DNA of 64,000 nt, from assembly GCF_014541205.1 (NCBI RefSeq), contig NZ_CP061280.1, positions 124,001 to 188,000 of the forward strand, given 5' to 3'. Position 1 is the stretch's first letter, and each line of letters opens with the position of its first letter. The position numbers and the translations under genes were made by a program. The notes beneath the pieces were generated by a model. The model had not been told where the DNA came from and searched no databases. It worked only from the letters and a program-made list of their open reading frames with translations. The DNA comes from Mannheimia bovis. GTDB taxonomy: Bacteria; Pseudomonadota; Gammaproteobacteria; Enterobacterales; Pasteurellaceae. Below are positions 32,464 to 41,593 of this stretch, one piece after another.

Positions 32464-32961
32464 TTAACGCACACGCAATACTTGACCGACTTTTAGGGCA
32501 GAAGTTGCACTTAAGCCGTTTAAATTAGCAATGTGGTTTGCACTTGTTCCTGTTAAGTAGCCGATCAAATAAAGCGTATCACTTTTACCTACAGTATAAG
32601 AGCTATCGGTATAACAACCTTTAGTAATTTGTGCGTAAATTGGGGCATTATTGCCATCACGCACCACTTGGCAGTTACCTACACTTTCCACTTGAGAGCC
32701 ATAGCTACCGCTTGAAACAGTCATTGGAGCTGGTGCAGCAGTAATAGGCTGCGGAGCTGAATACACAGGTTGTGCCGGTTGTACGGCAATTGGTTGATTC
32801 ATTGAGGCTGGCATTGGTGCAGTTTGAATGCTATCAGCAGATTGCCAAGTTGCATTGGCATCTGTGGTTTCCACACTTGACGCACTAGATTCGCTTGAGT
32901 TACTTGAACAGCCTGCTAAAGCGAAAGAGATGAGAGAGAGTACAAAAAGTGATTTTTTCAT
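32464..32961 (-). CDS. LysM-domain lipoprotein, NlpD N-terminal paralogue
   Basis: The 165-aa lipoprotein (lipobox ALAGCSS) has a proline/glutamine-rich linker (ADSIQTAPMPASMNQP) and a single C-terminal LysM-like domain (SYTVGKSDTLYLIGYLTGTSANHIANLNGL). It closely parallels NlpD residues 1-200 (DGNNAPIYAQITKG against DANNAPMYNQIQKG) but lacks the LytM domain. It probably binds peptidoglycan from the outer membrane. Confidence 0.8.
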   Translation of the reverse strand: MKKSLFVLSLISFALAGCSSNSSESSASSVETTDANATWQSADSIQTAPMPASMNQPIAVQPAQPVYSAPQPITAAPAPMTVSSGSYGSQVESVGNCQVVRDGNNAPIYAQITKGCYTDSSYTVGKSDTLYLIGYLTGTSANHIANLNGLSATSALKVGQVLRVR

Positions 32962-32980
32962 TTTCTATTATCCTTAAAAT

Positions 32981-33565
32981 TTAATTCAATAATTTATAAA
33001 GAAGATAAGCAACTACTGCAAGTACGATAGTTCCCCAACCAATTAATTCAATAGAGTGGCGAATTCTAACTTCATATTTTTTGCCTCCCCACGCAGAAAG
33101 TTTTGCAACTAAAATAAAACGAGCAAAACGGGAAATTGCAGCCGTTATTACAAACGGTAAAAATGCCATTTGTAGTACACCTGCACACACTGTAAATACT
33201 TTAAAAGGGATTGGCGAAAAGCCTGCTAAAAACACAACAGCAACGCCCCAAGTTTCAAACCACGTTTTGGCTCTATCAAAGTTCGCTTGCATTCCCCAGC
33301 TGGCAATAATGCCTTGCACCCAGTCGGTTGCATACAAACCGATAAAATAACCGATAATGCCACCTAACACTGAAGCAATAGTAGTATAAAGTGCATATTT
33401 AAACGCATTTTCCGGTTTTGCCATCGACATTGGAATAAGCATCACATCAGGCGGAATGGGGAAGAAAATCGCCTCAATAAAGCTGACAAAACTCAGCCAA
33501 AATGCCGCTAAACGGTGTTTTGACCATTCCATTGTTTTGTCATAAATTTTTTCAAACAGTTTCAT
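32981..33565 (-). CDS. yqaA: YqaA-type DedA/SNARE-associated membrane protein
   Basis: The 194-aa membrane protein shows the SNARE_assoc/VTT pattern (FFPIPPDVMLIPMSMAKP, GGIIGYFIGLYATDW, GFSPIPFKVFTVCAGVLQM). The function is unknown; relatives are thought to be lipid scramblases. It overlaps surE by 14 nt. Confidence 0.85.
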   Translation of the reverse strand: MKLFEKIYDKTMEWSKHRLAAFWLSFVSFIEAIFFPIPPDVMLIPMSMAKPENAFKYALYTTIASVLGGIIGYFIGLYATDWVQGIIASWGMQANFDRAKTWFETWGVAVVFLAGFSPIPFKVFTVCAGVLQMAFLPFVITAAISRFARFILVAKLSAWGGKKYEVRIRHSIELIGWGTIVLAVVAYLLYKLLN

Positions 33566-34340
33566 TAAAAATGCCTTTTAAAGTTGCAATGGTTTTGTGA
33601 GCGGTCATATCCACTTGAATTGGGGTAATAGACACGCAATCTCGATTTAACGCATAAAAATCGGTGCCGTAACTTTCATCTATTGGATCACCTGTTACAC
33701 CAATCCAATATACATCAGCATTGCGAGGGTCTTTCTGTTTTACGATCTCAGCTGCTGTCGAGCGTTCACCTAAACGGGTAATCATTGTGCCTTTTAGCTC
33801 TGAATAAGGTAAATTGGGCACATTCACGTTTAAAACGTGGTTTGGTGGAAATATTTGATGTTCCATTTTTTTCAATAAATCCAATACGACTTGTGCTGCC
33901 GTATTAAAATGGTTTTCACCATCTAAAAACGAAGAATGTTTACGCCCAACCAGCGAAACCGCAATACTTGGTAATGGCAAATGGCGACCTTCTAACGCTG
34001 CTGCCACTGTGCCTGAGTAAACTACATCATCGCCTAAGTTCGCACCGTGATTAATACCCGAAACCACCAAATCAAATTTTTCGGCAAATTTACCGTCAAA
34101 TAAGCCATTTAAAGCTAAATGGACACAATCTGCCGGTGTACCGGCGATTACTGCATAATTGTATTCATCAAAACGATGCACACGTAATGGATCAACTAAG
34201 GTTAAACAACTTGATGCTGCACTGCGGTTACGATCCGGTGCAATAATAGTGACAATATGTCCTGCATCTCGCAATGCTTTTGCTAAGGTTTGAATGCCGA
34301 CAGCGTGAAAGCCATCGTCATTACTGATTAAAATTCTCAT
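33552..34340 (-). CDS. surE: 5'/3'-nucleotidase SurE
   Basis: The 262-aa protein has the SurE metal site ISNDDGFHAVGI (Asp8, Asp9), the GTPADCVHLAL motif and the SGINHGANLGDDVVYSGTV segment. It hydrolyses nucleoside monophosphates. It follows truD as in E. coli. Confidence 0.93.
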   Translation of the reverse strand: MRILISNDDGFHAVGIQTLAKALRDAGHIVTIIAPDRNRSAASSCLTLVDPLRVHRFDEYNYAVIAGTPADCVHLALNGLFDGKFAEKFDLVVSGINHGANLGDDVVYSGTVAAALEGRHLPLPSIAVSLVGRKHSSFLDGENHFNTAAQVVLDLLKKMEHQIFPPNHVLNVNVPNLPYSELKGTMITRLGERSTAAEIVKQKDPRNADVYWIGVTGDPIDESYGTDFYALNRDCVSITPIQVDMTAHKTIATLKGIFNETV

Positions 34341-34435
34341 AATTTCCTTTAGATCTTACTACTAAACAGATACTAAGTATAAAAGCAGTCAATTCTAACA
34401 ATTTTTCGACAATTTTTTTAGTCTAAAAGTGTAAA

Positions 34436-34498
34436 AAGCGGTAAGATTTTAAGAAAGTTTTGCAAATTGCAAAAAATCTTATCAATCTAACCGCTTGT
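34436..34498 (-). terminator. Uptake-word hairpin after truD
   Basis: AAAGCGGTAAGATTTT and AAAATCTTATC...AACCGCTTGT are largely complementary. The minus strand ends in CTTTTTACACTTTT. It probably terminates truD before surE. Confidence 0.5.
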
Positions 34499-34502
34499 AG
34501 AT

Positions 34503-35522
34503 TTAAACTTCGCTCTCTTCCGATAAACGTATTAACTCTCTTACCAATCCTGTTGCATAGCTACCTGAATCTAAAAAGAATTTCAATCTTAATCCTTCTG
34601 TTTCAAATTGCCATTCAAGATCTTTAGGTTTGCAGATCATTGCTCGGCGGGCAGCGTTCATTCGCTCTTTTTTCATTAGTGCTACTAAATCCGCGTGTTG
34701 TTCAATCATTGCTTTTTCGGCTTGATTGCTTTCCAGCTCAAGCGATTTTTCGCCAATAAGTGGGGCGGTGAGTAGTACATCAAAGCGGGATAAACGATCT
34801 TGAGTTTCGGCAATTTCATCTTGTTTCACACAGAAAAAACTATTTGAGCCGGCAAGTTGAACATAATCATTTTCTAACACTTGGTTCATTAAACCATCGG
34901 CAATACGTTGGGAAACGACTAAATTAAACACTTCAGAACGAGCGGCTGAAAGGTAGAAACTGCGTTTTTTGCGATCTTTTACCGTAATTTCACCCTTAGC
35001 CCAACGTAACGCTTGGGTTAAATTATGACCGTCTCGCCCGAAACGTTGTTCGGTAAAATAATTGGGAAATCCGACCGCTTGTATTTGCTGCAAGCGGTGA
35101 ATCAAATCGGCACTTTCTGCCACATCACGCAGTAATAATTCAAAATGATTGCCAGCTAACGAGCCAACACGGATTTTGCGGTTGTGGCGAGTAACCTCTA
35201 AAATGTCCACACCTTCACATTCAAAAGTAGAGAAATCAGGTGTTTCTTTACCAGCCAAATGCAAGCAGAACCATTGTTCGGTAACGGCGTGGCGGTCTTT
35301 TAAGCCTGCGTAGCTCATCTCTCTCTCAGAAATTCCGACAAATTTTGCTAATTTTTCGCCGACAAAGAGAGTGTTTGCATTGGTTTTACGGATTTTAACT
35401 GCCACAAACTCTCCCTCGCCAGTCAGTTCGTACCCCAATTCTTCACGCACGATAAAGTCGGCAAATTCAGCTTTTAAACGCCCTTGGGTTTGAGGGGCAG
35501 AGTATAAATAGTTTAGTTGCAT
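34503..35522 (-). CDS. truD: tRNA pseudouridine synthase TruD
   Basis: The 339-aa protein has the TruD catalytic segment [15 protein letters not shown] with the nucleophilic Asp, and [16 protein letters not shown]. It makes pseudouridine 13 in tRNA-Glu. It heads the truD-surE-yqaA gene group. Confidence 0.92.
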   Translation of the reverse strand: MQLNYLYSAPQTQGRLKAEFADFIVREELGYELTGEGEFVAVKIRKTNANTLFVGEKLAKFVGISEREMSYAGLKDRHAVTEQWFCLHLAGKETPDFSTFECEGVDILEVTRHNRKIRVGSLAGNHFELLLRDVAESADLIHRLQQIQAVGFPNYFTEQRFGRDGHNLTQALRWAKGEITVKDRKKRSFYLSAARSEVFNLVVSQRIADGLMNQVLENDYVQLAGSNSFFCVKQDEIAETQDRLSRFDVLLTAPLIGEKSLELESNQAEKAMIEQHADLVALMKKERMNAARRAMICKPKDLEWQFETEGLRLKFFLDSGSYATGLVRELIRLSEESEV

Positions 35523-35674
35523 TGTTTTTTGCTCATTAGAAATAGATTTACTAATTATACGTTAAACCTTTCGATCTAGATCAGAAAAACCAAATAAAAA
35601 ACAACAAAACGCTTTCAAAATTTGATATAGTTCGCAACGGTTTATATTTAAATTCAATTTATAGGAGAAACAAA

Positions 35675-36466
35675 ATGGCACGTCGTCCACTGGTAATGGG
35701 TAACTGGAAATTAAACGGTGATAAAGCGTTTACCAAAACCTTAATTGCAGATTTAAAAGCAGAATTACACGGCGTTGAAGGCTGTGATGTAGCAATTGCT
35801 CCACCGGTAATGTATTTGGCTCACGCTGAAGCATCACTTGCAGGTTGTGGCTGTGGTTGTAGCGATAAAGGCTTAATTGCGTTAGGTTCACAAAATGTTG
35901 ATGTGAATGTAAAAGGGGCTTTCACAGGCGATATTTCCCCTGAAATGTTAAAAGAATTTGGTGCAAAATATATCATTATCGGGCATTCAGAACGCCGCAC
36001 TTACCATAAAGAGAGCGATGAATTTATCGCCCAAAAATTCAAAGTGTTAAAAGACGCAGGTTTAGTGCCGGTGTTATGTATCGGTGAATCTGAAGCGGAA
36101 AACGAAGCAGGAAAAACCGAAGAAGTATGTGCAAGACAAATTGATGCGGTAATTAACGCCCACGGTGTGGAAGCGTTCAACGGTGCGGTGATTGCTTATG
36201 AACCAATTTGGGCGATCGGCACAGGCAAATCAGCGACTCCGGCACAAGCTCAAGCGGTGCATAAATTCATTCGTGATCACATTGCGGCAAAATCACAAGC
36301 GGTAGCAGACCAAGTGATTATTCAATACGGCGGTTCAGTAAACGATGCAAATGCAGCAGAGTTATTTACCCAACCTGATATTGACGGTGCATTAGTAGGC
36401 GGTGCTTCACTTAAAGCTCTAGCATTTGCAGTAATCGTAAAAGCAGCGGCAGCAGCGAAAGCGTAA
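35675..36466 (+). CDS. tpiA: Triosephosphate isomerase
   Basis: The 263-aa TIM barrel has NWKLN with the catalytic Lys13, IIIGHSERR with the catalytic His, and [16 protein letters not shown] with the catalytic Glu. Compared with E. coli TpiA it carries a cysteine-rich insertion (CGCGCSDKG, residues ~58-66). ATAGGAGAAA precedes the ATG. Confidence 0.95.
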   Translation: MARRPLVMGNWKLNGDKAFTKTLIADLKAELHGVEGCDVAIAPPVMYLAHAEASLAGCGCGCSDKGLIALGSQNVDVNVKGAFTGDISPEMLKEFGAKYIIIGHSERRTYHKESDEFIAQKFKVLKDAGLVPVLCIGESEAENEAGKTEEVCARQIDAVINAHGVEAFNGAVIAYEPIWAIGTGKSATPAQAQAVHKFIRDHIAAKSQAVADQVIIQYGGSVNDANAAELFTQPDIDGALVGGASLKALAFAVIVKAAAAAKA

Positions 36467-36491
36467 TTGAATTACATTATTTAATATTGCT

Positions 36492-36549
36492 ACAAGCGGT
36501 TGTTTTTCTCATATTTTTTGCAAAATTTTTGAGAAAAATAACCGCTTGT
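36492..36549. terminator. Inverted uptake words between tpiA and gshAB
   Basis: ACAAGCGGTT...TTTTTCTC at 36492 and GAGAAAAA...AACCGCTTGT ending at 36549 form a long interrupted stem, placed between convergent genes. Confidence 0.65.
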
Positions 36550-36553
36550 TGTT

Positions 36554-38833
36554 TTATTTGGAAGGAATTTCAGGAAACAGCATTTTAATCACCGCTTTGG
36601 TTAAACGGCGGGACTTTCCTTGATATGGGAAAATGTGCATCATCATCATTGGATTGAAGTTAGCTTCAATTACGCCCCAAGAACTTAACGTCGGCTCGGC
36701 AGCTTTAGTCAGATCAGGAATAATCAAATCTACCCCACATACTTTTGCTCCCATTGCGTGAGCAATTCCCACTGCAATTTGCTTGTAGCTCTCGTGCATT
36801 TGGTCGGTCATATCAATGGAATCGCCCCCTGTACTGATATTCGAATTCGCACGCAGTTGAACCGTTTGCTCTTTCGCCGGCACAGAATCAATTGTTAAGC
36901 CTTGCTCTTTCAGTTGTAACTGTTCGATTTCACCTAAGGCAATTTTTTTCAACGGACTGCGAGAGCCATCACCTCTAAGCGGATCGTTATTTTTCATTTC
37001 AACCAATTCTTTAATGGTGTGAACGCCATCTCCCACTACGTTTGCAGGCACACGCAAAAGCACGGCAAGCGTTTTATCGCCTAACACAAAGAAGCGGTAT
37101 TCCGTACCGACTAAGTAATCTTCCACCATTACTTCTTTATCTTCACGAAAAGCTATTTCCACTGCTTTTGCAAAATCTTCCCGATTTTTGACCGCTTGTT
37201 GGAAAATTGTAATGCCTAAGCCGTAGTTGGTTGATTTTGGTTTAATTACAACTGCTTTACCTTCAAACAACGGATAATGAGCAACTGCCTGCTCAAGGCT
37301 GGTAAACTCAACACTTTTCGGCACATTGAAGCCTGCTTTCGCCAATACTTTTTTAGTAACCACTTTGTTTTCCATAATCAATGGAGAAATGTATTGATCG
37401 TGGCTGGTCATATTGCCGTTTTTCACGTATTCCAGATGATCGCCAAATTTCAGTGCGAGGAATTGATCGTTTTCATCTAATAATTCCACACAGATCCCTT
37501 GTTGGATCAAATCAAAGAACAGTGCTTGGGTGGAAAGCTCCATATTGTCAAAGGCAGAAAGGGCATAAAAACGTTCAAAGGCTTGGGCTTTATACTCTTG
37601 AGCGAGTTTCGCCCCCAGTGCTTTATAGCTACCGAATTGATCAATCGCCTCAAGTAAACGACCATTAACCGTTTTCATCGGATCAGCAAATTGAGCTAAT
37701 TTTTCACGCACGACTGCAAGGCTTTCTTCGTTTGAGCCTAACTCTTCAAGCATAGCTAAGATGTGATGTAACATTGCTTCACCTTCGGTACGGAAGATCG
37801 TTTCTGTTCTTGGATCTTCAAGAGCGACTTGGTAAAGTTTCTGTTTGCCGATTTCTACTTCTTTTTGACCGCTTGTTTCTTTTAACCAAAGCATTCCAAG
37901 TAAGAAATAGTGGATAAATTTTGCATCGTTTAATTCAATACCATAAGGGGCGAATGGATTGAGATCGAATAAGCGAAATTCAGCGTATTGCACACCTTTT
38001 TCTAACAAATCACGAGCTTTTTTTGCTCCACGTAAACGCACATTAGAATAAAATTCTTTTTCCGCAATCAGTAAACCTTTCGTTACTTGAGCTTCAAGAC
38101 TTTCCACATAGCTTTCAAGGCTGTCGTGATTGACCTGAACATCAGGCGAGTTCACATAACCATAAGGGCTGGAACGCAGGCTACGCACTAATTGCCCCTC
38201 TGCAAGCGGTGATTTTCCGTAAAAATATTGCGATTCCACCGTTGGTGTAGCAGCAAGCAAATAGAGCAAAATCCATTGATAACGCAAGAAATTATTTGCT
38301 AACTTCATATAAAGTGCGTTTTGGAAGGATTTTAAATCACTATATTCCGTTTGCAGCTCAAAAGCCTTCTCAACAAATTCAGGTGAGAGTTGGAAGTTGT
38401 AATGTATACCGCTGACCATCTGCTTGTATTTTCCATAATTAGCAGAAAGATATTTGCGGTAATTTACATCTTCAGGGTTGTCAAACTGTGCTTCTTGAAT
38501 GTGCTCTTCCGGCGGTAAACCGGCAGGCATACTTAAAGGAAAAATGTATTCATCTTCCGGTAAAGAGCGTAAAACTACCTCGTGTATCGCCGATAACCAA
38601 CGGAAACTATCTTCCAATTTGGCATTAGGTGGAGTAATAAGCTCTAACTGGCTTTCGGCAAAATCGGTTTGAATATAAGGGTGGTAAGAACGATTTCCAA
38701 ATACTTGAGGGTGTGGACTTGTAACAATATTACCAAAGATATCAACACGCTGGCTCTCTTTTTCTAAACCAAAATTGCCTTGTTGAAACAGTAATCCTAA
38801 ATGATTTTCTCGGATAAGTTGCTGTAAGTTCAT
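36554..38833 (-). CDS. gshAB: Bifunctional glutamate-cysteine ligase/glutathione synthetase
   Basis: The 759-aa protein joins a gamma-glutamylcysteine ligase domain (residues 1-~470, FGLEKESQRVD, DFAESQLELITPP) to a C-terminal ATP-grasp domain (~490-759, VVIKPKSTNYGLGITIF, VIEANFNPMMMMH). The fusion makes glutathione in one protein and is known from Pasteurellaceae and streptococci. It stands alone, convergent with tpiA. Confidence 0.93.
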   Translation of the reverse strand: MNLQQLIRENHLGLLFQQGNFGLEKESQRVDIFGNIVTSPHPQVFGNRSYHPYIQTDFAESQLELITPPNAKLEDSFRWLSAIHEVVLRSLPEDEYIFPLSMPAGLPPEEHIQEAQFDNPEDVNYRKYLSANYGKYKQMVSGIHYNFQLSPEFVEKAFELQTEYSDLKSFQNALYMKLANNFLRYQWILLYLLAATPTVESQYFYGKSPLAEGQLVRSLRSSPYGYVNSPDVQVNHDSLESYVESLEAQVTKGLLIAEKEFYSNVRLRGAKKARDLLEKGVQYAEFRLFDLNPFAPYGIELNDAKFIHYFLLGMLWLKETSGQKEVEIGKQKLYQVALEDPRTETIFRTEGEAMLHHILAMLEELGSNEESLAVVREKLAQFADPMKTVNGRLLEAIDQFGSYKALGAKLAQEYKAQAFERFYALSAFDNMELSTQALFFDLIQQGICVELLDENDQFLALKFGDHLEYVKNGNMTSHDQYISPLIMENKVVTKKVLAKAGFNVPKSVEFTSLEQAVAHYPLFEGKAVVIKPKSTNYGLGITIFQQAVKNREDFAKAVEIAFREDKEVMVEDYLVGTEYRFFVLGDKTLAVLLRVPANVVGDGVHTIKELVEMKNNDPLRGDGSRSPLKKIALGEIEQLQLKEQGLTIDSVPAKEQTVQLRANSNISTGGDSIDMTDQMHESYKQIAVGIAHAMGAKVCGVDLIIPDLTKAAEPTLSSWGVIEANFNPMMMMHIFPYQGKSRRLTKAVIKMLFPEIPSK

Positions 38834-39041
38834 TATCTATCCTTCTCGTCAATAAATTTGAGATGCACAATACCACAAATGAAAGACTTAGTGAAATAGT
38901 GGGTTTTATTTTATTGGAATGGGGTAGATGATTTGGTTATAACCATTATGTCCGTTTTCTCTGAATATGATTGAGGTCAAATATAGCCTTATGAATCTGA
39001 AATTATCATAGTGATTTTCAACCAACAATGAGGAAATCAAT

Positions 39042-39845
39042 ATGTTCAATTTATTTGAAAAATATCTCAATCAATCCAACCTTGCTGAAAATACTCAAAC
39101 GGCTTATATTTTTGCTATAAAGCAATATCATAAAAAGTTTGCAGAGTTATCTAGAATCAATTTACAGCGGTATAAGGTATTCTTAATTGAAAACTATAAG
39201 CCACAAACTGTTAATTTAAGGCTAAGGGCAATAAATTACTATTTAGAATTTATGAAAAAAGAAAAATGGAAATTGTCATTTATTAAAGTGCAGCAAAAAC
39301 CGTTTTTGGAAAATGTCATTAGCGAGGCTGATTATGCTTACTTTAAACAGTGTCTAAAAGAAGATGGGGAGTTTTATTGGTATTTTGTCATTAGATTTAT
39401 GGCTGCCACAGGTGCAAGGGTTAGTGAGCTAATCCAAATAAAATGTGAGCATATCAAAATAGGCTATTTAGATCTCTACTCCAAAGGCGGAAAATTAAGA
39501 AGGATTTATATTCCGGCTGCACTACAACAGGAGTGCTTAGAATGGCTAAGATTAAATAATAAATACAATGGATTTATTTTTTTGAATAAATATGGCGACA
39601 GAATTACCACTCGTGGCATTGCCGCTCAATTAAAAGTGTTTGCCAGACGTTATAAATTAGATCCTAAAATTGTTTACCCTCACTCATTTCGTCATCGTTT
39701 TGCAAAAAGTTTCTTAGAACGCTTTAATGATATTGCATTCCTTGCAGATTTAATGGGACATGAAAGCATAGAAACAACAAGAATTTATTTGCGTAAAACC
39801 AGTACGGAGCAGCAAGAAATCGTCAATAAAATTATTGATTGGTAA
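39042..39845 (+). CDS. Solitary tyrosine recombinase
   Basis: The 267-aa protein has an N-terminal SAM-like core-binding domain (1-~90) and a complete catalytic domain: Arg in ATGARVSELIQ, Lys in SKGGKLRRIYI, H-x-x-R in HSFRHRF, His in LMGHES and Tyr in TRIYLRKT. It is shorter than XerC/XerD (~300 aa). No phage or island genes and no obvious attachment site or invertible repeats flank it. It could be a relic of a lost element or act on a distant target. Confidence 0.87.
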   Translation: MFNLFEKYLNQSNLAENTQTAYIFAIKQYHKKFAELSRINLQRYKVFLIENYKPQTVNLRLRAINYYLEFMKKEKWKLSFIKVQQKPFLENVISEADYAYFKQCLKEDGEFYWYFVIRFMAATGARVSELIQIKCEHIKIGYLDLYSKGGKLRRIYIPAALQQECLEWLRLNNKYNGFIFLNKYGDRITTRGIAAQLKVFARRYKLDPKIVYPHSFRHRFAKSFLERFNDIAFLADLMGHESIETTRIYLRKTSTEQQEIVNKIIDW

Positions 39846-39855
39846 TTAACAAATA

Positions 39856-39884
39856 AAGGGCAGATATAATCTGCCCTTCTATTT
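39856..39884 (+). terminator. Terminator of the recombinase gene
   Basis: AAGGGCAGAT and ATCTGCCCTT form a 10-bp stem with a 3-nt loop, followed by a T-rich tail. Confidence 0.8.
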
Positions 39885-39913
39885 TAGCTAACCAGATGCT
39901 AGATAAGATAATC

Positions 39914-40810
39914 TTAGTAAGCTACTACTCTACCCAGTTCTTCTCCCATTCGGGTTTTTGTTCCAGCAATCAGAGCAGGGCTGAGATGTACTGTTCCTTT
40001 CGGGAAAAGGTTAATTACCGTTGAGCCTAAACGAAATGCTCCCATTTCTTCACCTTTTCGTAATTTAATCGCTTTTTCACCTTCGGTTTCATAGTTCCAA
40101 ACGACTACTTCATCAGCTCGTGGCGGATTGATAACGCCTGCCCACACAGTACTCATACTTGCCGTAACTGTTGCACCCACTAAAATTTGAACCATTGGTC
40201 CGAATGCGGTATCAAATTCACAAATGACACGCTCGTTGCGGGCGAATAAGTTTGGAACGTGTTCCGCTAGAAATGGATTTACCGAATATAATTCGCCCGG
40301 CACGTAAATCATTTTACGCAATGTGGCATCGCACGGCATATGCACTCGGTGGTAATCACTTGGCGATAAATAGGTGGTAATAAATGTACCGTCTTTAAAT
40401 TTTGCTGCCATCTCTTCATCATTGGCTAATAAGGTTTCTAACGTAAAGTGATGACCTTTTGCTTGTAATAAACGGTTATCGGAAATTTCACCTGATTCAC
40501 TTACTTTACCGTCTGCTGGAAGGCAAATGGTATTTAAATCATTATTAATAGGACGAATGCCTTCTTTTAATTCACGAATAAAAAATTCATTAAAAGTAGC
40601 GTAATCTGAAGGCTCAGTTTTTACTGCCTCAGATAAATTAACTTTGTACTGCTTAGCAAATAATTTAATAATGAAATGAGTAACAGCTCCCCATTTTTGT
40701 TCCGCTAACCAACCTGCCGCACGGGTAATGGCTAGTTGTGGTAATAAGTAGTGCAACGCGATTTTGGCACGTTGGAAATAGCTTGGGGTAGGGTATGATT
40801 TTAATTGCAT
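39914..40810 (-). CDS. psd: Phosphatidylserine decarboxylase
   Basis: The 298-aa proenzyme carries the self-cleavage site LGST near residue 255 that yields the pyruvoyl group. It also has the conserved YLSPSDYHRVHMPCDATL and RNERVICEFDT segments. It makes phosphatidylethanolamine; pssA, the preceding pathway enzyme, is at 55550 in this window. Confidence 0.93.
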   Translation of the reverse strand: MQLKSYPTPSYFQRAKIALHYLLPQLAITRAAGWLAEQKWGAVTHFIIKLFAKQYKVNLSEAVKTEPSDYATFNEFFIRELKEGIRPINNDLNTICLPADGKVSESGEISDNRLLQAKGHHFTLETLLANDEEMAAKFKDGTFITTYLSPSDYHRVHMPCDATLRKMIYVPGELYSVNPFLAEHVPNLFARNERVICEFDTAFGPMVQILVGATVTASMSTVWAGVINPPRADEVVVWNYETEGEKAIKLRKGEEMGAFRLGSTVINLFPKGTVHLSPALIAGTKTRMGEELGRVVAY

Positions 40811-40974
40811 TGCGATTATCCTTTCTTAATTAAAAACTGAAGTCTGTTTTTAAATGAGGGCGAAGTATAGCAAATACAATGCAAAATAGATAAAAAAATT
40901 AAAGATGTTGAAGTGGCTACAAAGGAAAAGACAGATAGATCCTCTATAGTTTATCCACTTCAACAATATTTGGA

Positions 40975-41304
40975 TTACTCTAAAACGATATTCGCCCTAT
41001 TTTTTTCTACCGTTGCTTGCCCAATGCCTGACACTTCAGCAAGCTGTTCAATGCTCTTGAAATTCCCGTTTTTTGTTCGGTAATCGACAATAGCTTGAGC
41101 TTTTTTCTCACCAATACCGACCAGCTTATCCTGCAATTCGGCAGCACTTGCAGTGTTGATATTAACCGCATTGGTGCTTATTTGTGTTATCTGTTGATTA
41201 TCTTGAACCGTATTATTTTGCTCAATTTGTGATGGTGTTTGAGCAAAAGTTAAGGTATTTAAGCCCATTAATAGACCCAGTGCGATAGTTTTCATCTTTT
41301 TCAT
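40975..41304 (-). CDS. comE1: ComEA-type DNA-binding competence protein
   Basis: The 109-aa exported protein has a signal peptide (MKKMKTIALGLLMGLNTLTFAQ) and two helix-hairpin-helix units (NINTASAAELQDKLVGIGEKKAQAIV, KSIEQLAEVSGIGQATVEKN). It would bind incoming DNA in the periplasm during transformation. AAAGGAAACATT precedes the ATG. A Sxy-dependent CRP site lies upstream. Confidence 0.88.
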   Translation of the reverse strand: MKKMKTIALGLLMGLNTLTFAQTPSQIEQNNTVQDNQQITQISTNAVNINTASAAELQDKLVGIGEKKAQAIVDYRTKNGNFKSIEQLAEVSGIGQATVEKNRANIVLE

Positions 41305-41380
41305 AATGTTTCCTTTTGGTTGAGTAAATTTATGACGAGCTTAAAAGTGAGTAGCATTTATCTCAAGCAGCAAAAGTGAA

Positions 41381-41402
41381 TTTTTCGATATAGATCGAAA
41401 AA
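41381..41402 (-). promoter_or_regulatory. CRP-S (Sxy-dependent) site of comE1
   Basis: TTCGA-N6-TCGAA (41384-41399) within T and A runs matches the Pasteurellaceae CRP-S pattern, in which the usual GTGA half-site core is replaced by CGA. It lies about 85 bp upstream of the comE1 start. Confidence 0.65.
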
Positions 41403-41593
41403 ATAGAAAAAAGCTAAACGTATTGAGTTGTATTTGGTCTGAAATTAAGTGAGATTATGATGATTTGCAAAAAATTTATGAAAAATGACCGCTATTTGTG
41501 TAAATTTATTCAAATCAATTCAAATAAACCGTGAATTGATTTAGAATAAAGGCATTTTTATATGAATTAACTCCTATTATTTTTGGAAGAAAT

